64,000 nucleotides of DNA from Dysidea avara (GCF_963678975.1 NC_089279.1:36475933-36539932), one strand, 5' to 3'. Counted from the stretch's first letter, positions 33,566-64,000 are shown. A program made the numbers and translations. Notes: generated by a model from the letters alone, not told the origin.

Positions 33566-51786
<18,221 letters not shown>

Positions 51787-51834
51787 TCACTATAATGTAA
51801 TTGTGTAATAAATAATATTGTGATAATTATGGTG

Positions 51835-54800
51835 TCATGGTAACTCTGACGAGATGATCCTGTCAAATTGGTTCAAGTAGAATAATGAGATCAACCGGAA
51901 TACACCCATCAGCATCACCTGAGCAGTGGTTATGACATCACCATCTTACAGAAACTGCTCACCTGAGGCACAGCATGGATCATGTGATGCACAGGACTCA
52001 TGCCGGCAGTCAGGTGACCCACCATGAAACCATCTAAGCCATGTGTGATCATGTATCGTCCTTGCTGTGGAAGTAACTCTAATTATAGCACACCATCTGA
52101 TAGGTAGGCCCAAGCACTGTACACCTCATCTAGAACTCTTCAACTAAATTAGTTGTGTGGTAACACATATCGACGAAAATTAATTTATTTTAACACTTTT
52201 CTCATACAAATAATTAGCTACAACACTGATGAACAAATGGACACTGTTCGAGCTACTCATCCTTTACATGTGCTGCCAGTAACAACAGTGGATGTACTGC
52301 ACTAAAATAAGTTTATTCTTATCAAGGCTTTTATTGGTTAATTTACAATTAAAGCCAAATGTCTTAGTTATATCATTGAGCTTGTGCTACCTACATGTCA
52401 GTACTTGAGGAAATGTGTGAAATGCTTTATAGTAGTCATAATAAGGTCACATGTTTGTGATGTCTTCATGCTCTGCCCTCCACACCCATGGCCAGCAATG
52501 AAAATTTTTCCTGATGTATGGTATTTGATGCCTTGTACTGCTAGTCCTTTACAAAATGTTTTTAGCACCTGAACAGTATGTGTTGAACTGGATCCTCAAT
52601 AACATTTAATAACTCATGGATGATGCAATTAAGCACAATCTTGAATTTGGCTCAATTGTAATGTCATTGCTTGACCCACTAAAAACTAAAAAAAAATATT
52701 TCTAAATCTTTTTAATGCCAGACGCAATATTTACAGTTAAAATTTTTACCTATGAGAAACCATACAGTGCAATATCTATTATAACCTTTCCCTGAACTTG
52801 TAATGGAGCCAAACCACACGTGTCTGTTGACACTGTTACCACTAATCGTCTGGTTGGCTGTGATGCTAATTTTCTTGAGAAAAATCCACTTTACTGTTTT
52901 TTCAGTCAACTTGTACATATAATGACCTCACCTCTACTCCTTTGATGATGTCATTGGCTATTTCACTGGGCTGGAACACTCCTGATGTTGCTGCAATCTT
53001 ATTGGCTATCTTAGACTGCAACACACTAAACCTTGTACATGAGGTAATCTGACTTACTCTGTGGGGCATTTCCTCTTGTAACTGGGGTGTGTCAGTGTCA
53101 GGAGGGAATGACACGCTCACCAGTATATTATATGGCTTCACCTCCATTTGCAAGGCTTCAGCTAACCCCCTTAGAGCAAATTTTGAACTAGAGTAAGCAG
53201 AATATCCATATATGGCAACCTGTGATAGTGATGTAATGTGATATCACAGGGATCACATGATCATCACCTGACCAGCCTGTGATGATACAAATACAACACG
53301 CCCCCACCGTCGTTGGATCATGGATGGTAACAGAGCTCTTGTGGGCTGGACACTACCCAACACATTGACCTTGTACAGATCCTGGAGGGAGGAGATTGCA
53401 AACAGATAATGTTGTATACATAATAGTACATGCTTTGGGACCTTAACTACGTGTCTGGACCATATTACTGTAACAGGTTCCAGTGTGTAGTATGGACAGG
53501 GTATTCCCCTCATTTAACTCACAGTAAACTTGCTTGGGTCTAGTTCAGTGAACACTCCTGGACATGTGATCCCTGCACAGTTGATTAGCACATCTACTGG
53601 ACCACATCCTCCTTCCTCTATTGCCTAGCAACCAAACAAATTGAATAAGTACCAAAGAGGATGGAGTTACCTGCAGTAAAGTGGACTGCACCGACTGATA
53701 GTCCAATGATACGTCCAATGAAATTGTGTTAATAACCTGTACTCATTTCCATGGTAACCTATACTCCATAACAGATTAAAATTTACTTGGCTTTGTTTTG
53801 CTATGGCTTCCAGTTCATGTGATGCTTGTTGTAAACGCTCCTAATGATTTCAAATAAGTAGCACTGTAGTTCACAATTTTAAGACACGTACCTGGTTTCG
53901 AGCCACAATGGTGACATTAGCATCCTTCAACACAGCCAACCTAGCAATCTCCTTACCTATGCCACTGGAACCACCAGTAACCTGTGTGTTGTCATAGTAA
54001 CATGTCAACTCATACATAATTACCACATAAATACTTCATGACCTCATTAATAAGACCAGAGTAATTAATAATATACCAAGGTGTCATTGATACAATGTGT
54101 AACTTGTAAATTACGATATAAACTCCTTGATTTATTCAAACTGATTGCTTGACAGTGTACTATGAAGTAGGTGAATACTTTACACAATGTCTACCAGTTG
54201 TTGTGCCAAGAAATTAATTTATCAACTGTAAACAATTTTGTTGTTCTCCAAGTACTCAGTACATCTCAGAGGAGTACACATACTGTAATGAACAACAAAG
54301 ACTATATCACTGAAGCAATGTGTTGTTGTGATAAGTGTAAGTCAGTAGATTTAATCCTTAAATAATGTTACAACACAATACTTGTTATATAATTCATATG
54401 TATTTGTGCAGTATACAGATGCAATTACTTGAACAAGTGTAACACTGTTTATTGTGACAATGTATTTGTGTAGTCTGGTCCAGCTGACCCTTTTAAGGTG
54501 CCAGTCTAGTTTGACACCATTACCAAAAAAAAACAACTGGTGCATCCAATCAAATTGCAGTATTGCCGATTAAGGACATTGTTATCACATGACAAGGGTA
54601 GGTAACAACACAAGCTGTGCAATTTTTTTTGGGTAAAGTAGGGTTGATTATACATTTAACATCCATCTGCAATAGATGCCTTCCCCTGGGAAGTAGAAAT
54701 ATTGTCTCCACAGCCTAAACTCCAACAATCACTAATAGAAAGTCAGTGAAATCAAATCACCGTTTGTGATCCAATTTTTCAGTATTCAGCTGTAAATATA

Positions 54801-56410
54801 CTGCAGCGAGCTGCAGTATATTTACACGTTCCTATGCACAAGACCTGAATTATAGACACACCAGACCCTTTTCGGGGTGCTTATAGGTGCCTAAAAGGGT
54901 TGGCTGTGGCAGACTAGTATTTGTGTTACTGAAGGAATATTTATAAATACTAAAAAGGATGGATGAAGGTCTGCTCAGCAGTTAAGATATACAAGCTGTA
55001 TAATCCAATAAAGAGTAGCATAAGCTCCCAAATATATCTTAACACTTTTTAGTTAGTGAAATGCTTGGTCTCTAACTATAGTATGTTCACGTTGAGCTGA
55101 ACCCTGAAAAACAGCTAAAAATTAAAAGTGGATTTTTTCTCAATAGAGTTAACATTTCAGCCAACCAGATGATTATTGGTAACAGCAAAGGTGTCAACAA
55201 CAGACACGTACGGTTTAGCTCCATTACAAGTTCGGGAAAGGGCTCTAATGGACACTGTACTTATATGGCTTCTCCATAGGAAATGTATTGAGAAAATTTT
55301 GATTGGCTGTAAATATTATGTCAAACATTTGAACAAGATTTTGAAATATTTTTAGCGGATCAAGTAGTACTACAAATGAGCCAAATTTCAAGATCATGTG
55401 TAATTGCATCCATGAGTTATTAAATGTTTTTGAGGATTCAGCTCAACGCGAACATACTAATTATATAACATAGTTAGCCATTCTATAGTATGTTCAAGTT
55501 GAGCTGAATCCTGAAAAATAGCTAAAAATTAAAAGTGGATTTTTCTTAACAGAGTTAACATTTCAGCCAACCAGATGATTATTGGTAACAGCAAAGGTGT
55601 TAACAACAGACACGTACGGTTTGGCTCCATTACAAGTTCAGGAAAGGGATGTAATGGACACTGTACTTATATGGCTTCCCCATAGGAAATGTATTGTGAA
55701 AATTTTGATTGGCCGTAAATATTATGTCAGATGTTTGAACAATAAGATTTTGAAATATTTTTTAGCGGGTCAAACAGTACTACAAATGAGCCAAATTTCA
55801 AGATTGTGTGTAATTGCATCATCCATGAGTTATTAAATGTTTTTGAGGATTCAGCTCAATGCGTACATACTATAGAGGCTACACTTCAAGTTTGATGAGC
55901 CAAAATTGTCTACAAAACTTGAAATACGAGTGCCCATCTTTCAAAAACAGTTCAATTCATATTTCTCTGAAAATTCAAAATTTAAAAATCATTATTTTCA
56001 AATTACAAAACCCTAGTTTTAGATTTCTGTGTAAAATTCTGTAAACTCCAGTTACATCTGTCAAATTTCATTACATCTTCTGAAATATTTCAGAGGTGAC
56101 CTATGCATTTGCAGGTCATTACCTACCCCACGGATCATAACATTTGAAAGCTAGGGAAATTTTTTTTGATCCCAACAGGTCTGGTCTCCAGGAAACTTCA
56201 ATACAGATTGCCCATTACCCGTCTAGCACGCAAGAATACCCTCAGCCCTTAAGCAACGTCACATTACGTCATCAGAGGAGGTGCAGAACAGGACACAGTA
56301 TGACTAACCAGTACGTGTTTTCCTGCTAGCTTGATGGAGGAGCGATCGCGTATCAGTACCAGGTAGGCCACCAACAACACAACAGCACACACGACACACC
56401 ATACAATCAT
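51835..56410 (-). CDS. KDSR: 3-ketodihydrosphingosine reductase
   Basis: Reduces 3-ketodihydrosphingosine to dihydrosphingosine with NADPH, the second step of sphingolipid synthesis, on the cytosolic face of the ER. Ten exons join in frame into 319 residues: 56309-56410, 53892-53981, 53787-53840, 53671-53736, 53523-53624, 53268-53381, 53058-53219, 52932-53015, 51963-52064, 51835-51918. An N-terminal membrane segment occupies residues 1-20. The cofactor loop TGGSSGIG is at 36-43, the NCAG block is in exon 5, and the catalytic set is Ser171/172 (VFVSSQAG), Tyr185 and Lys189 (YSSSK). The ALQMEVKPYN and FPPDTDTP blocks are diagnostic for KDSR within the SDR family. A hydrophobic C-terminal region (exons 9-10) matches the family's second membrane region. 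It converges on VPS4 and is divergent from the RIG-I-like gene. Confidence 0.96.
55081..55457. mobile_element. TA-flanked MITE, first of a tandem pair
   Basis: 377 bp in KDSR intron 1. GTATGTTCACGTTGAGCTGA opens it and TCAGCTCAACGCGAACATAC closes it; TA on both sides. Confidence 0.85.
55488..55870. mobile_element. TA-flanked MITE, second of a tandem pair
   Basis: 383 bp, closely similar to 55081-55457, same orientation, 30 bp apart. Starts GTATGTTCAAGTTGAGCTGA, ends TCAGCTCAATGCGTACATAC, TA on both sides. Confidence 0.85.
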
Positions 56411-56535
56411 CCTTGATTACTAATCACGTGCAAAATACGTGGTTATATATAGGCGTGGTAAGGTGTTTCCCCGTTGCTACTACAGCTTGACAACGGTACA
56501 ATCTGAACGACTAGCCGCGACTGAGAGAGCAGAAG
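56411..56535. promoter_or_regulatory. bidirectional promoter region, KDSR / RIG-I-like receptor
   Basis: Only 125 bp separate the two divergent start codons. The interval contains TATATATAGG at about 56444 and GC-richer segments towards the RIG-I-like start. It probably drives both genes. No sequence motif for immune induction was recognised with confidence. Confidence 0.5.
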
Positions 56536-59500
56536 ATGGATAAAGATTTCCAGTTCCCAGAAGAAGTGTCACGTACTATTATCCGTAAATGCCAGCCACA
56601 GTTGGTAGAACTGCTACACACGGATCCCGTGATCGACCACTTGTACGCCGAAGAGGCGATCACCGAGGATCAACTAGACAAGTACGAGGACAAGAAAGAA
56701 ACCTTAACAAACCAACAAGACCTCAACAGATGGTTCCTGAGGAACGTTGTGATTATTAAAGGAAATGGCAAGGTGAGTTTTTGTGATTACGTCGTCATGA
56801 CGTCATGTTGGGTGTAGTTATCTCAACAGCTAATTAAGGCTGTGTGGATCACACGTGATAAAGTGAAACAACATGGAGAATTGGTTGAGTTGATAAGGGA
56901 GAAGTTTTCAGGTATTAATATACCATGGTGATGTATTGTGTGTTACCGTAGTGATGTGTTGTTATAGCTACACAGCCAACTGTGTCCATGGAGACCAATA
57001 CTACTACTACCACAGGACCAAATCAACTTGTTGTCGTGGAAACTGAACCACAATCTACTGATACACAATCATCAGTGACCATGGAGACAGGATCATCTAC
57101 AGTTAACACATCACTCCCTGATCAATCTTCACAACCAGTAGTGAACATATCATCAACAATGGAGTCCACTCCCCCTACAGTTACCATGGATACCAACCCT
57201 CCCAAGAGTCCATTTATTAGCCGATCATGTGATTCAACTAGTCGAGGTGGGGGTACACCAGGGGACAAATCATTAGACATCACTGGTGACATCACTGGTG
57301 ACATCAACAGTGACATAAAGTACAACACCATCGTTAATCAACTGGTCATCCCTGCCACCCTGTTGCCAGTAAGTTATGTACACTTGTATAAAGTTTTGAG
57401 GTCAGAAGGTTTTTTAGAGTACTCCTTGCCTACAAAATTTTCCAAACATTGTAGCCAGCAATGGATGGCTACTGGTTAATAGCCATGGTTACTATAACTT
57501 TCAGTAAGGAAAACCATTAATCATCCTTCAATACTAAATTACTTCTCTCAAAATGCTGTTTACTGGCTTCCTTCACCTGGTTTCTGCTTCAAACGTGATA
57601 TTCAGATACAAGCTGCAGTTCTTATCCAAGGGCAGCTCTTATGACAATAATTCTAGGCCGTGGAGTGGCTACTATCCGCAGGGTGGCTATTACATGAACC
57701 GTGGCTATTAACCATTCAAATGTGGTATATTGCATTAATTTGTGTACAAACTCTCCCACCATGCATAAGTAATAATGATGAGATTATGGAATTTGTCATG
57801 TCAAATCTCCATCATGTGACTTAAAGTGCTGATTATTCCTTGGAAAATGTTTTTTCACTATCAAATATTAATGCTTTTATGGTAGCGGTTAAGTGACTTT
57901 GCCATGAAACATTTCACAAATCTAAAAAAATTAGAGTAACACTTTATATATCACAGGTGTTGCCAGTGTGTGACCTACTGCATGAAAACCTGACTTGTTT
58001 TCCAGTTTTATACTTTGTAGAAATAATTGCTTGAGATCTCCAATGGTTTGTACTATTGGACACAACATTTATACTATATTTGGAGCTACTGGGGAAGGAT
58101 CAAGGACTTGACAAGGGTGCTATAGATGTGTGCATGTTTCCTCTGTACCTCACCATTCTGTTACTGAGTTATATATGCTATCTAATAATCTGGTGACTTG
58201 GGGTATACTCTTGTGGCCATGTCTATACACACCTGTGGTCTTGTGAAGTTCTATGGCTTCCCATTGTCCTTATTCATGTTTGTATGCTAGCCAACCCTAT
58301 GTGGTGTAACAACCTCTATCAGGCAGGACAATACAAGTCTAGTCTATATAATATGCTTAGACACTAATAAAGGTTGCCAGAGACTCACACCAGAAAAGCA
58401 GCTAAGGTATGAGAAATAAGACTGCACATGAGATACAGCTATCACATAGTGTGCAATTGCCTCAGGCTCAGTTGTGGTGAGGTTTTGCTCACCTAGTCAT
58501 GCAAACCTACTGAAGGGGAGAATGACTCTAGCTAGTCAAATATCTCACTGTTTGTTGTATTAGAGTAGCCATTATTGTCTGACTGTTTTACAGTGGAACC
58601 TCTCTTAAAAGACTCTACAGGGGTACATGTAAAGGACGCTGTACATTTAACCTCTTTATTAAGAGAGCTTCTATAGAGCTCTACATTACCATAAGGACAA
58701 CCTATAACAGTAAAATTACGGTTGGTCCCAGTGTCCATTACACAGTTCCACTGCATTTTGTTGATTACAATTGTAAAGTGTTATATAAAAGGCAAGGGGT
58801 GGGAATCCTATATTGTGCATCAAATTGTACTGTTATGTAGGTGTCTGGAGATCATGTGATGCAGGAGGAGGATAATGTGATCCCCAAGACGAGATGCAGC
58901 CCCACATCATTCAAATTCACAATGCCAGAGGATAAGACGGTTAGGGGCTACCAGAAGGAGTTAGCCAACACTGGTTGTCAAGGACTGAATTATGTTGCCT
59001 GTGCCCCCACCGGTACAGGAAAGACACTCATCGCTGCCATGGTGATAGCCAGTCATCTTGAGAAGAACCCCAGTGGCAAGGTGCTGTTTCTTGTCAACAA
59101 GATCCCTCTAGCAGAGCAACAGTATAAAGAAGTGAAGAGATATATTCCTGAACTGCAAGCTCAGTTTGTTACTGGAGACTGTGGGGTGCACTTGTTACCT
59201 AAGCAACTACTTCATGACAATCACATGATTGTGTGTACTGCAGGTGTGTTCCTTAATGAGGTAAACATGGCACCGATGAGCAGTGCTGACCGTCTGTCCT
59301 TACCAGATGTGACACTGATAATTATTGACGAGTGCCACAATGCTAAGAAGAATAGTCCTTACGCCATGATCATGGAAGAGTACATTAAGATGAAGATCAA
59401 GGGAGACATCACTCTCCCTCAAGTCATGGGGCTCACAGCATCACCTGGAGCTGGGGAAAACCCCAAGGGGGAAGTGGACAAGACGCTGGATCACCTGATC

Positions 59501-60940
59501 AACTTGTGTGCTCTGCTTGATGCTCAAGGAGGGATCAAGATTGTCCGGGAAAATGTTACCGAGTTAGTTCACTATAGTAACCAACCCGACTTCGATCTAC
59601 TGAAGACAGAAAGCCGGAGCAACTCTGAACAGTTTCTCATTTTGCTGCATGCTACAATGAAATCACTCGAGGCTTGGGTTGATCAAGCAATCGCTGCAAA
59701 ATGTCCACACCATCCTCAACTGCAAGCCTACGAGAACTGGATTGTAGAACAGCGTCGACTATCAGAGCAACGTGAAGGACCTATAGAGCGAGATCTTCGT
59801 ACTGTACTCACTCATTTACAATGTTACTACAATGCTCTGAAGATGTACCATGACCTTAACCAACAAGATGCCATTGCCATCTTGGAAGAAAAGATACAGA
59901 AGGAGAGAATCGAACTGTCTAACAAGGCTACTAAAATAGAGAAAGAATTACAAGCCAAGTTCCAAGCATTCATACAGAATGCTAGTCAGATTCAGTGTCC
60001 AGTGGAGAACCCCAAGCTGGAACGACTGAAGCAGTTGCTAGAGGAACAGTACACAAACAGTAACACTCGTGGTATTGTGTTTGTCACTACCAAGGATACA
60101 GCACAGCGCATGTGCCACTGGCTGCAGGGGATTCCCCAGCTACGTCATGTAATCAAGCCAGGAGTGGTTACAGGACAGAGCAAGGAAGATGTGGGAGGGA
60201 TGACACAAGCTAAACAACATGACGCCATTGAGCAGTTTCGTACTGGTCACCTTAACCTATTGGTTGCCACGACAGTCTTGGAGGAAGGGTTAGATGTGCC
60301 AGCTTGTAATCTAGTTGTGCGTTACAATCATGTGACCAATGAAATAGCTCGTGTGCAAGCACAGGGCAGAGCAAGGGCTTACTATAGTCGTTGTTTTGCC
60401 ATCATGGAAGTCAGCTCTCCAAAACTACTACAAGAACTACAGAACAAAGAGAAAGGAGATCTTGCTATGCAGGCTCTAGAGTTCCTACCAAGTGGCTACA
60501 AATTGAATCAAGACATTGCAGCAAAACAAGATCAACTAATTAAAGATCGTGAGAGACAGAAACAGCTACAAAGGGATTCCAAAGTGGTTGATGGTGATGA
60601 TGTACGGCTGGTGTGCAAACACTGTGACGCTTTCATTTGCAACGGGACAGACCTACGAGTAATGGCAGAGAGCCACCATGTCGTAATCAATGAGGATATA
60701 TACACGAGGTGTGTCCTTAAGGGCCCTAAAGAGCCATTGCCTAAAGGAGACATTGAACTTGGTCAGAAAGTGCACTGCAAGGAATGTGGTCAAGAGTGGG
60801 GTATGATTATCAGATGGCCTCACAAAGGGGTCCATTTTCCTGCCATCAAGTGCCAGTATGCCCGGTTCTGTACCCCCAATGGCAAGAGAGCCTTCAAGCA
60901 GTGGAAGATTGTACCTTTCATTATTGAGAAATATCAGTAA
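56536..60940 (+). CDS. RLR: RIG-I-like receptor (CARD-like region, DECH helicase, zinc C-terminal domain)
   Basis: Cytosolic sensor of non-self RNA. Four exons join in frame into 939 residues: 56536-56772, 56830-56911, 56968-57368, 58841-60940. Residues 1-106 look like a single helical CARD-type domain (VSRTIIRKCQPQLVELL, then HGELVELIREKFS). Residues 107-240 are a Thr/Ser-rich linker. The helicase has motif I APTGTGKT (295-302), motif II DECHN (403-407), motif III TASPGAG (439-445) and QAQGRARA in motif VI. A helical insertion between the two lobes fits the RLR Hel2i and pincer. The C-terminal domain has the zinc ligands Cys832, Cys835, Cys886 and Cys889 (CKHC and CKECGQEWG) plus SHHVV. Length is close to vertebrate RIG-I (925), which has two CARDs. 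The one-to-one orthologue is uncertain. Confidence 0.94.
58591..58753. mobile_element. Tigger/pogo-like MITE
   Basis: 163 bp in intron 3 of the RIG-I-like gene. Starts CAGTGGAACCTCTCTTAAAA after TA and ends CACAGTTCCACTG; the right TA has become CA. Confidence 0.65.
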
Positions 60941-62725
60941 CCACCAAACAATTAGAATATCTCTACCAAACAATTAGAATACTATACAAGGTCTTCTTTT
61001 AAGAATTACACTAATAAGGTGTACATGTTGTAAGAGTTAAGATTACAAAATTAAAGTTAAATGCTACAGTAAACATTCCGTAGAATCTGTACATCCTGTG
61101 CTATGATTAAGTACCGGGTCCATAGACAGTAAAGGCTGACAGGTGACCTGGCCAGCTGGTTACTAGTACATACAATATGTATTACTTACAATTACTACAC
61201 TTATAGACAGTTATTGTTACTAGACAGGCATATTGTTGGTGAACATCCTTTCTTCAACTATGTCATTTGATAGATGGTACGTTACATTCTAAAACATTTC
61301 TGACACATTACAATGTGGAGCTTACTGGAGACATTGGTGTACTTGCCTGGTTGAATTATTGTGTTGGTAGAAGCTGGAGTACATACATTGTGTACAATTG
61401 ACTTTATTTATTAAGACATCTTCTCTCTTGTAGGATTGGCCATTCTAGAAATTGTTAGCATTTGATATATATACTTTGCTGTAATAGCTACGTGTGATCT
61501 GGAAACATCCATCTTGCAATGTATCAATTTCACACTAGTGTAGTGTCTTGTCCATTAAGTAGTGGAGCTGGACTGACTGGTAGAGAATTCCAATTGTAGC
61601 TCACTGTGATTGAGAAAAAAACAAGATGTTGATAAGTAATTGTTGTGCATGGGCTGCTAACTGCAATCATACAAAATAATAGTAGAGGGGCTAAGCAACA
61701 AATTTTGATGAAATTGTTCACTTTATGATAAAAGCACCAAATTATCTGTGGAAGTTGAGTAAGGTATACTAAATCATTTGAGATATGGTGCCATGTCAAA
61801 ATCATTGTCAATGTCAAATCCATGTCAAAATCATTGCCTTCATTGCTGGACAGGAAACCATACAAGTGCATCCAGAATCTTCATTTTTGCTTAAATCACA
61901 TGGAAATATTTCAAATTTACAGATGCAATCAATAAATCTTCAAAATGTGGTAGAATAAAGTTTTTTTTTGAACATTTCTAATGGAGCCAATATTAAAAGT
62001 ACAGGCACAATCCAATAGAAATAATACACTGCATATCTATGGCTTCATATACCATGACCCCCTGTGCTTTTTAACATGGCAAGCTAATGACCTGGATGGA
62101 CACCTCTGTTGATCAGCTTTTGGATATGACCATCCCTTGCTCGTCTATGCCGATGCAGTTTCAGTGGAGCACTTTTATGGCTTCCTCGATGCAGTTTATT
62201 TTACTTGTCAGGTTCTTTGAGCGTGATATGATTGGTAATTTTAATGGCACCGTATCTAATATGAATTAAGCAAATGTTGTACCAAGTTTGGTGCTCTTAT
62301 CAAAAAGTGAACGATTTTTTCACTTAGTTGCTCTACTATAACAATATTTACACTAGTGGTGCCTTTTGGGTTCTTGTTACTACAGGCCATAAATGGGGCA
62401 TTGTTACACTATCCAAGTCCCTAGATTGCATTCAATACCTATAAATAGTTAGGGAACGTCAGAATATCATATCTGATTGGCTACTGTCATACGTCATGTT
62501 TACAAGATGGTGGTAGGATGGGACTACAGACACAGAGAGGTCTGATGAATGGCTGGGATTTGTATGTGCCAATTTATTCCTCCCAATTGGTAGTGAGGCA
62601 AGAACCTTGGTTATCAGCTAACAATTGTACACTTTATTAAAGCATCTGAAAGAAGCTCTATACTTCTTGGAACACTTTCATAGAGAGAGAAGCCAAAATT
62701 ATTCCAGTTACTATCACCATAGAAC
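60941..62725. other. 3' flank of the RIG-I-like gene, non-coding
   Basis: No gene seen. A direct repeat ACCAAACAATTAGAATA occurs just after the stop codon (60942-60980). The stretch 61700-61830 is the reverse-orientation relative of 5630-5760. A TCAAAATCATTG duplication lies at about 61795-61840. Confidence 0.5.
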
Positions 62726-62801
62726 TAAGAGTTCATAATATATAAAAACTTTTTAATATAAACTCTTGTAGAACGAAGAGTTCATATATTACGAACTCTT
62801 G
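62726..62801. mobile_element. CAAGAG-family mini-element, tandem dimer
   Basis: Two short palindromic units (TAAGAGTTC to CTCTTG at 62726-62768, AAGAGTTC to CTCTTG at 62776-62801) separated by TAGAACG. The pair is flanked by ATAGAAC (62719-62725, 62802-62808). The middle spacer resembles the flanking duplication, as if one unit inserted next to the other in the duplicated target. Confidence 0.65.
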
Positions 62802-62921
62802 ATAGAACCAAAGTGAAGGAGCCTCATGTCACAAAATAGAGATGAGTTACTGTTAAACCTTTCTAAAAATGCATTCAGCTCAGAGTACACAGAATGCAAT
62901 TAATTGCATAATCGTGATGTA

Positions 62922-63109
62922 TAGCCTAGTGGTGTGCAGTATATCAAGTGTTCAGTTAACATGTGGTATAGCCTAGTGGTGTGCAGTATATCAAGTATTC
63001 AGTTAACATGTGGTATAGCCTAGTGGTGTGCAGTATATCAAGTATTCAGTTAACATGTGGTATAGCCTAGTGGTGTGCAGTATATCAAGTGTTCAGTTAA
63101 CATGTGGTA
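62922..63109. repeat. 47-bp tandem repeat, 4 copies
   Basis: Four copies (starting 62922, 62969, 63016, 63063) beginning TAGCCTAGTGGTGTGCAGTA, differing by single G/A changes. Confidence 0.95.
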
Positions 63110-63379
63110 TCTGTTGTTGATAATGTCTAATTTCTTTATTAAAGGATATGGACCGGTCGGTGTACAATAATTATTGTACTGAATATACGGCTAACACAAT
63201 TGCATCTTCAGTAAAAAGGAGTACGTTTGTATCTGATCATCATGTAGTAGTAGAGGTCTAAAATGACATCTAATTAAAGCATACCAATCATATAGTTATA
63301 CCACAACATCAAGTAACAATATTGTACCATCTATGAAATATTAAAACCACTATCACAGCTCCTATGATACATAACACAG

Positions 63380-63495
63380 ACATTTGTACATAAGATACCT
63401 TGATAATCAGGACACTTGTCCATGGTCCCATTTGTATTAGTGTACACACATTTAGACCCCTGAAATCAGGACACCTCACTAATAATAGACACTAT
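63380..63495. repeat. AATCAGGACAC repeat fragment
   Basis: Shares TTAGACCCCTGAAATCAGGA and flanking sequence with 46978-47095. Confidence 0.55.
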
Positions 63496-63499
63496 TGAT

Positions 63500-63910
63500 C
63501 GATTGATTTGTTTATACTTAAAATACTCGGCCAATGGCCGTTCCTCCGTACCAGAGTGCACAAAAACAACACAACAAAAAACCGTAGCTACAGAATAAGA
63601 AACAGAATAAGAAACAGTACAACAAAGAATAAACAGAATAAGAAACAGTACAACAAAGTTACAAAAGATTACAAGTTACATAAACACAAGACACAACACA
63701 ACTACAGAAATTAAACAGTCTGTTGAAATAGCTATAGGTAGGTGAGGGGGCTACCATGAAACTCAGAGATATCCTCAAACAAGCTTGCAGGAAGACAATT
63801 CCACCATGACGATGCCCGATGTCAAAAGTGCAGCTGACTGAATAATGAAGCTCTAGTTAAAATATTTTTATTAAACACAGTGACACTACCGGTTGGAAGT
63901 ACCAGATCAT
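63500..63910 (-). mobile_element. LINE 3' end, antisense
   Basis: On the minus strand a degenerate frame reads VFNKNILTRASLFSQLHF, a stop, then HRASSWWNCLPASLFEDI, resembling the closing block of LINE ORF2 proteins. It is followed (lower coordinates) by an AC-rich region with repeated GAATAAGAAACAG, and CGGCCAATGGCCG at about 63528. Class uncertain. Confidence 0.4.
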
Positions 63911-64000
63911 ACATCAATGATCCTATTATAATCATCTATAACTGTTGGTGTGAAAACTGTGACTGCCATGTATCATCATCACTATTAGCCCCATTTCACC

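Noticed and set aside
54351..54545. Minus-strand frame starting at 54545 as a possible first exon of KDSR
   Set aside because: Its end does not join in frame to the TGGSSGIG exon, whereas the exon at 56309-56410 joins exactly and supplies the expected membrane anchor.
61530..61871. 113-codon minus-strand frame downstream of the RIG-I-like gene
   Set aside because: It overlaps a dispersed repeat shared with 5630-5760 and has no recognisable protein features.

Overview
The window is nuclear DNA of an animal, most likely a sponge (demosponge); that placement is inference. The evidence is a set of intron-rich animal genes (MBTPS1, KDSR, VPS4, a RIG-I-like receptor), AT-rich sequence, very short spacers between genes, many introns near 50 nt, and introns packed with small DNA transposons.

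Layout. 1-132: last exon of a p47/UBXN2-type UBX protein. 133-8408: mostly repeats (LINE remnants, TA-flanked MITEs, a nested hAT-like foldback) plus one small single-exon gene at 3603-4022. 8409-19487 (-): complete 22-exon MBTPS1 (site-1 protease), 1010 residues, with all catalytic residues. 19534-24727 (+): six-exon DUF547-domain gene that shares a 46-bp palindromic promoter with MBTPS1. 25717-26364 (-) and 32703-33362 (-): two intact intronless peptide deformylase genes. 33566-51786 (+): complete 13-exon VPS4 (438 residues). 51835-56410 (-): complete 10-exon KDSR (319 residues), tail to tail with VPS4. 56536-60940 (+): four-exon RIG-I-like receptor (939 residues: CARD-like region, linker, DECH helicase, zinc-binding C-terminal domain), head to head with KDSR across 125 bp. 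60941-64000: repeats.

History. A tandem duplication with one breakpoint in DUF547 intron 1 and the other in VPS4 intron 6 explains the middle of the window. It left one full DUF547 gene, one full VPS4 gene, two PDF genes, and between them a decayed chimera (VPS4 5' exons followed by DUF547 3' exons, about 26486-32160).

Mobile DNA. The most interesting item is a 5.1-kb transposon (37024-42135) inside VPS4 intron 5. It has matching termini, a 7-bp target duplication, an apparently intact seven-exon P-superfamily-like transposase gene, and a second, convergent gene of unknown function. Four shorter elements in the window share its CAAGAG end and also have 7-bp target duplications. One of them interrupts an exon of the DUF547 pseudogene, so the paralogous exon serves as the empty site.
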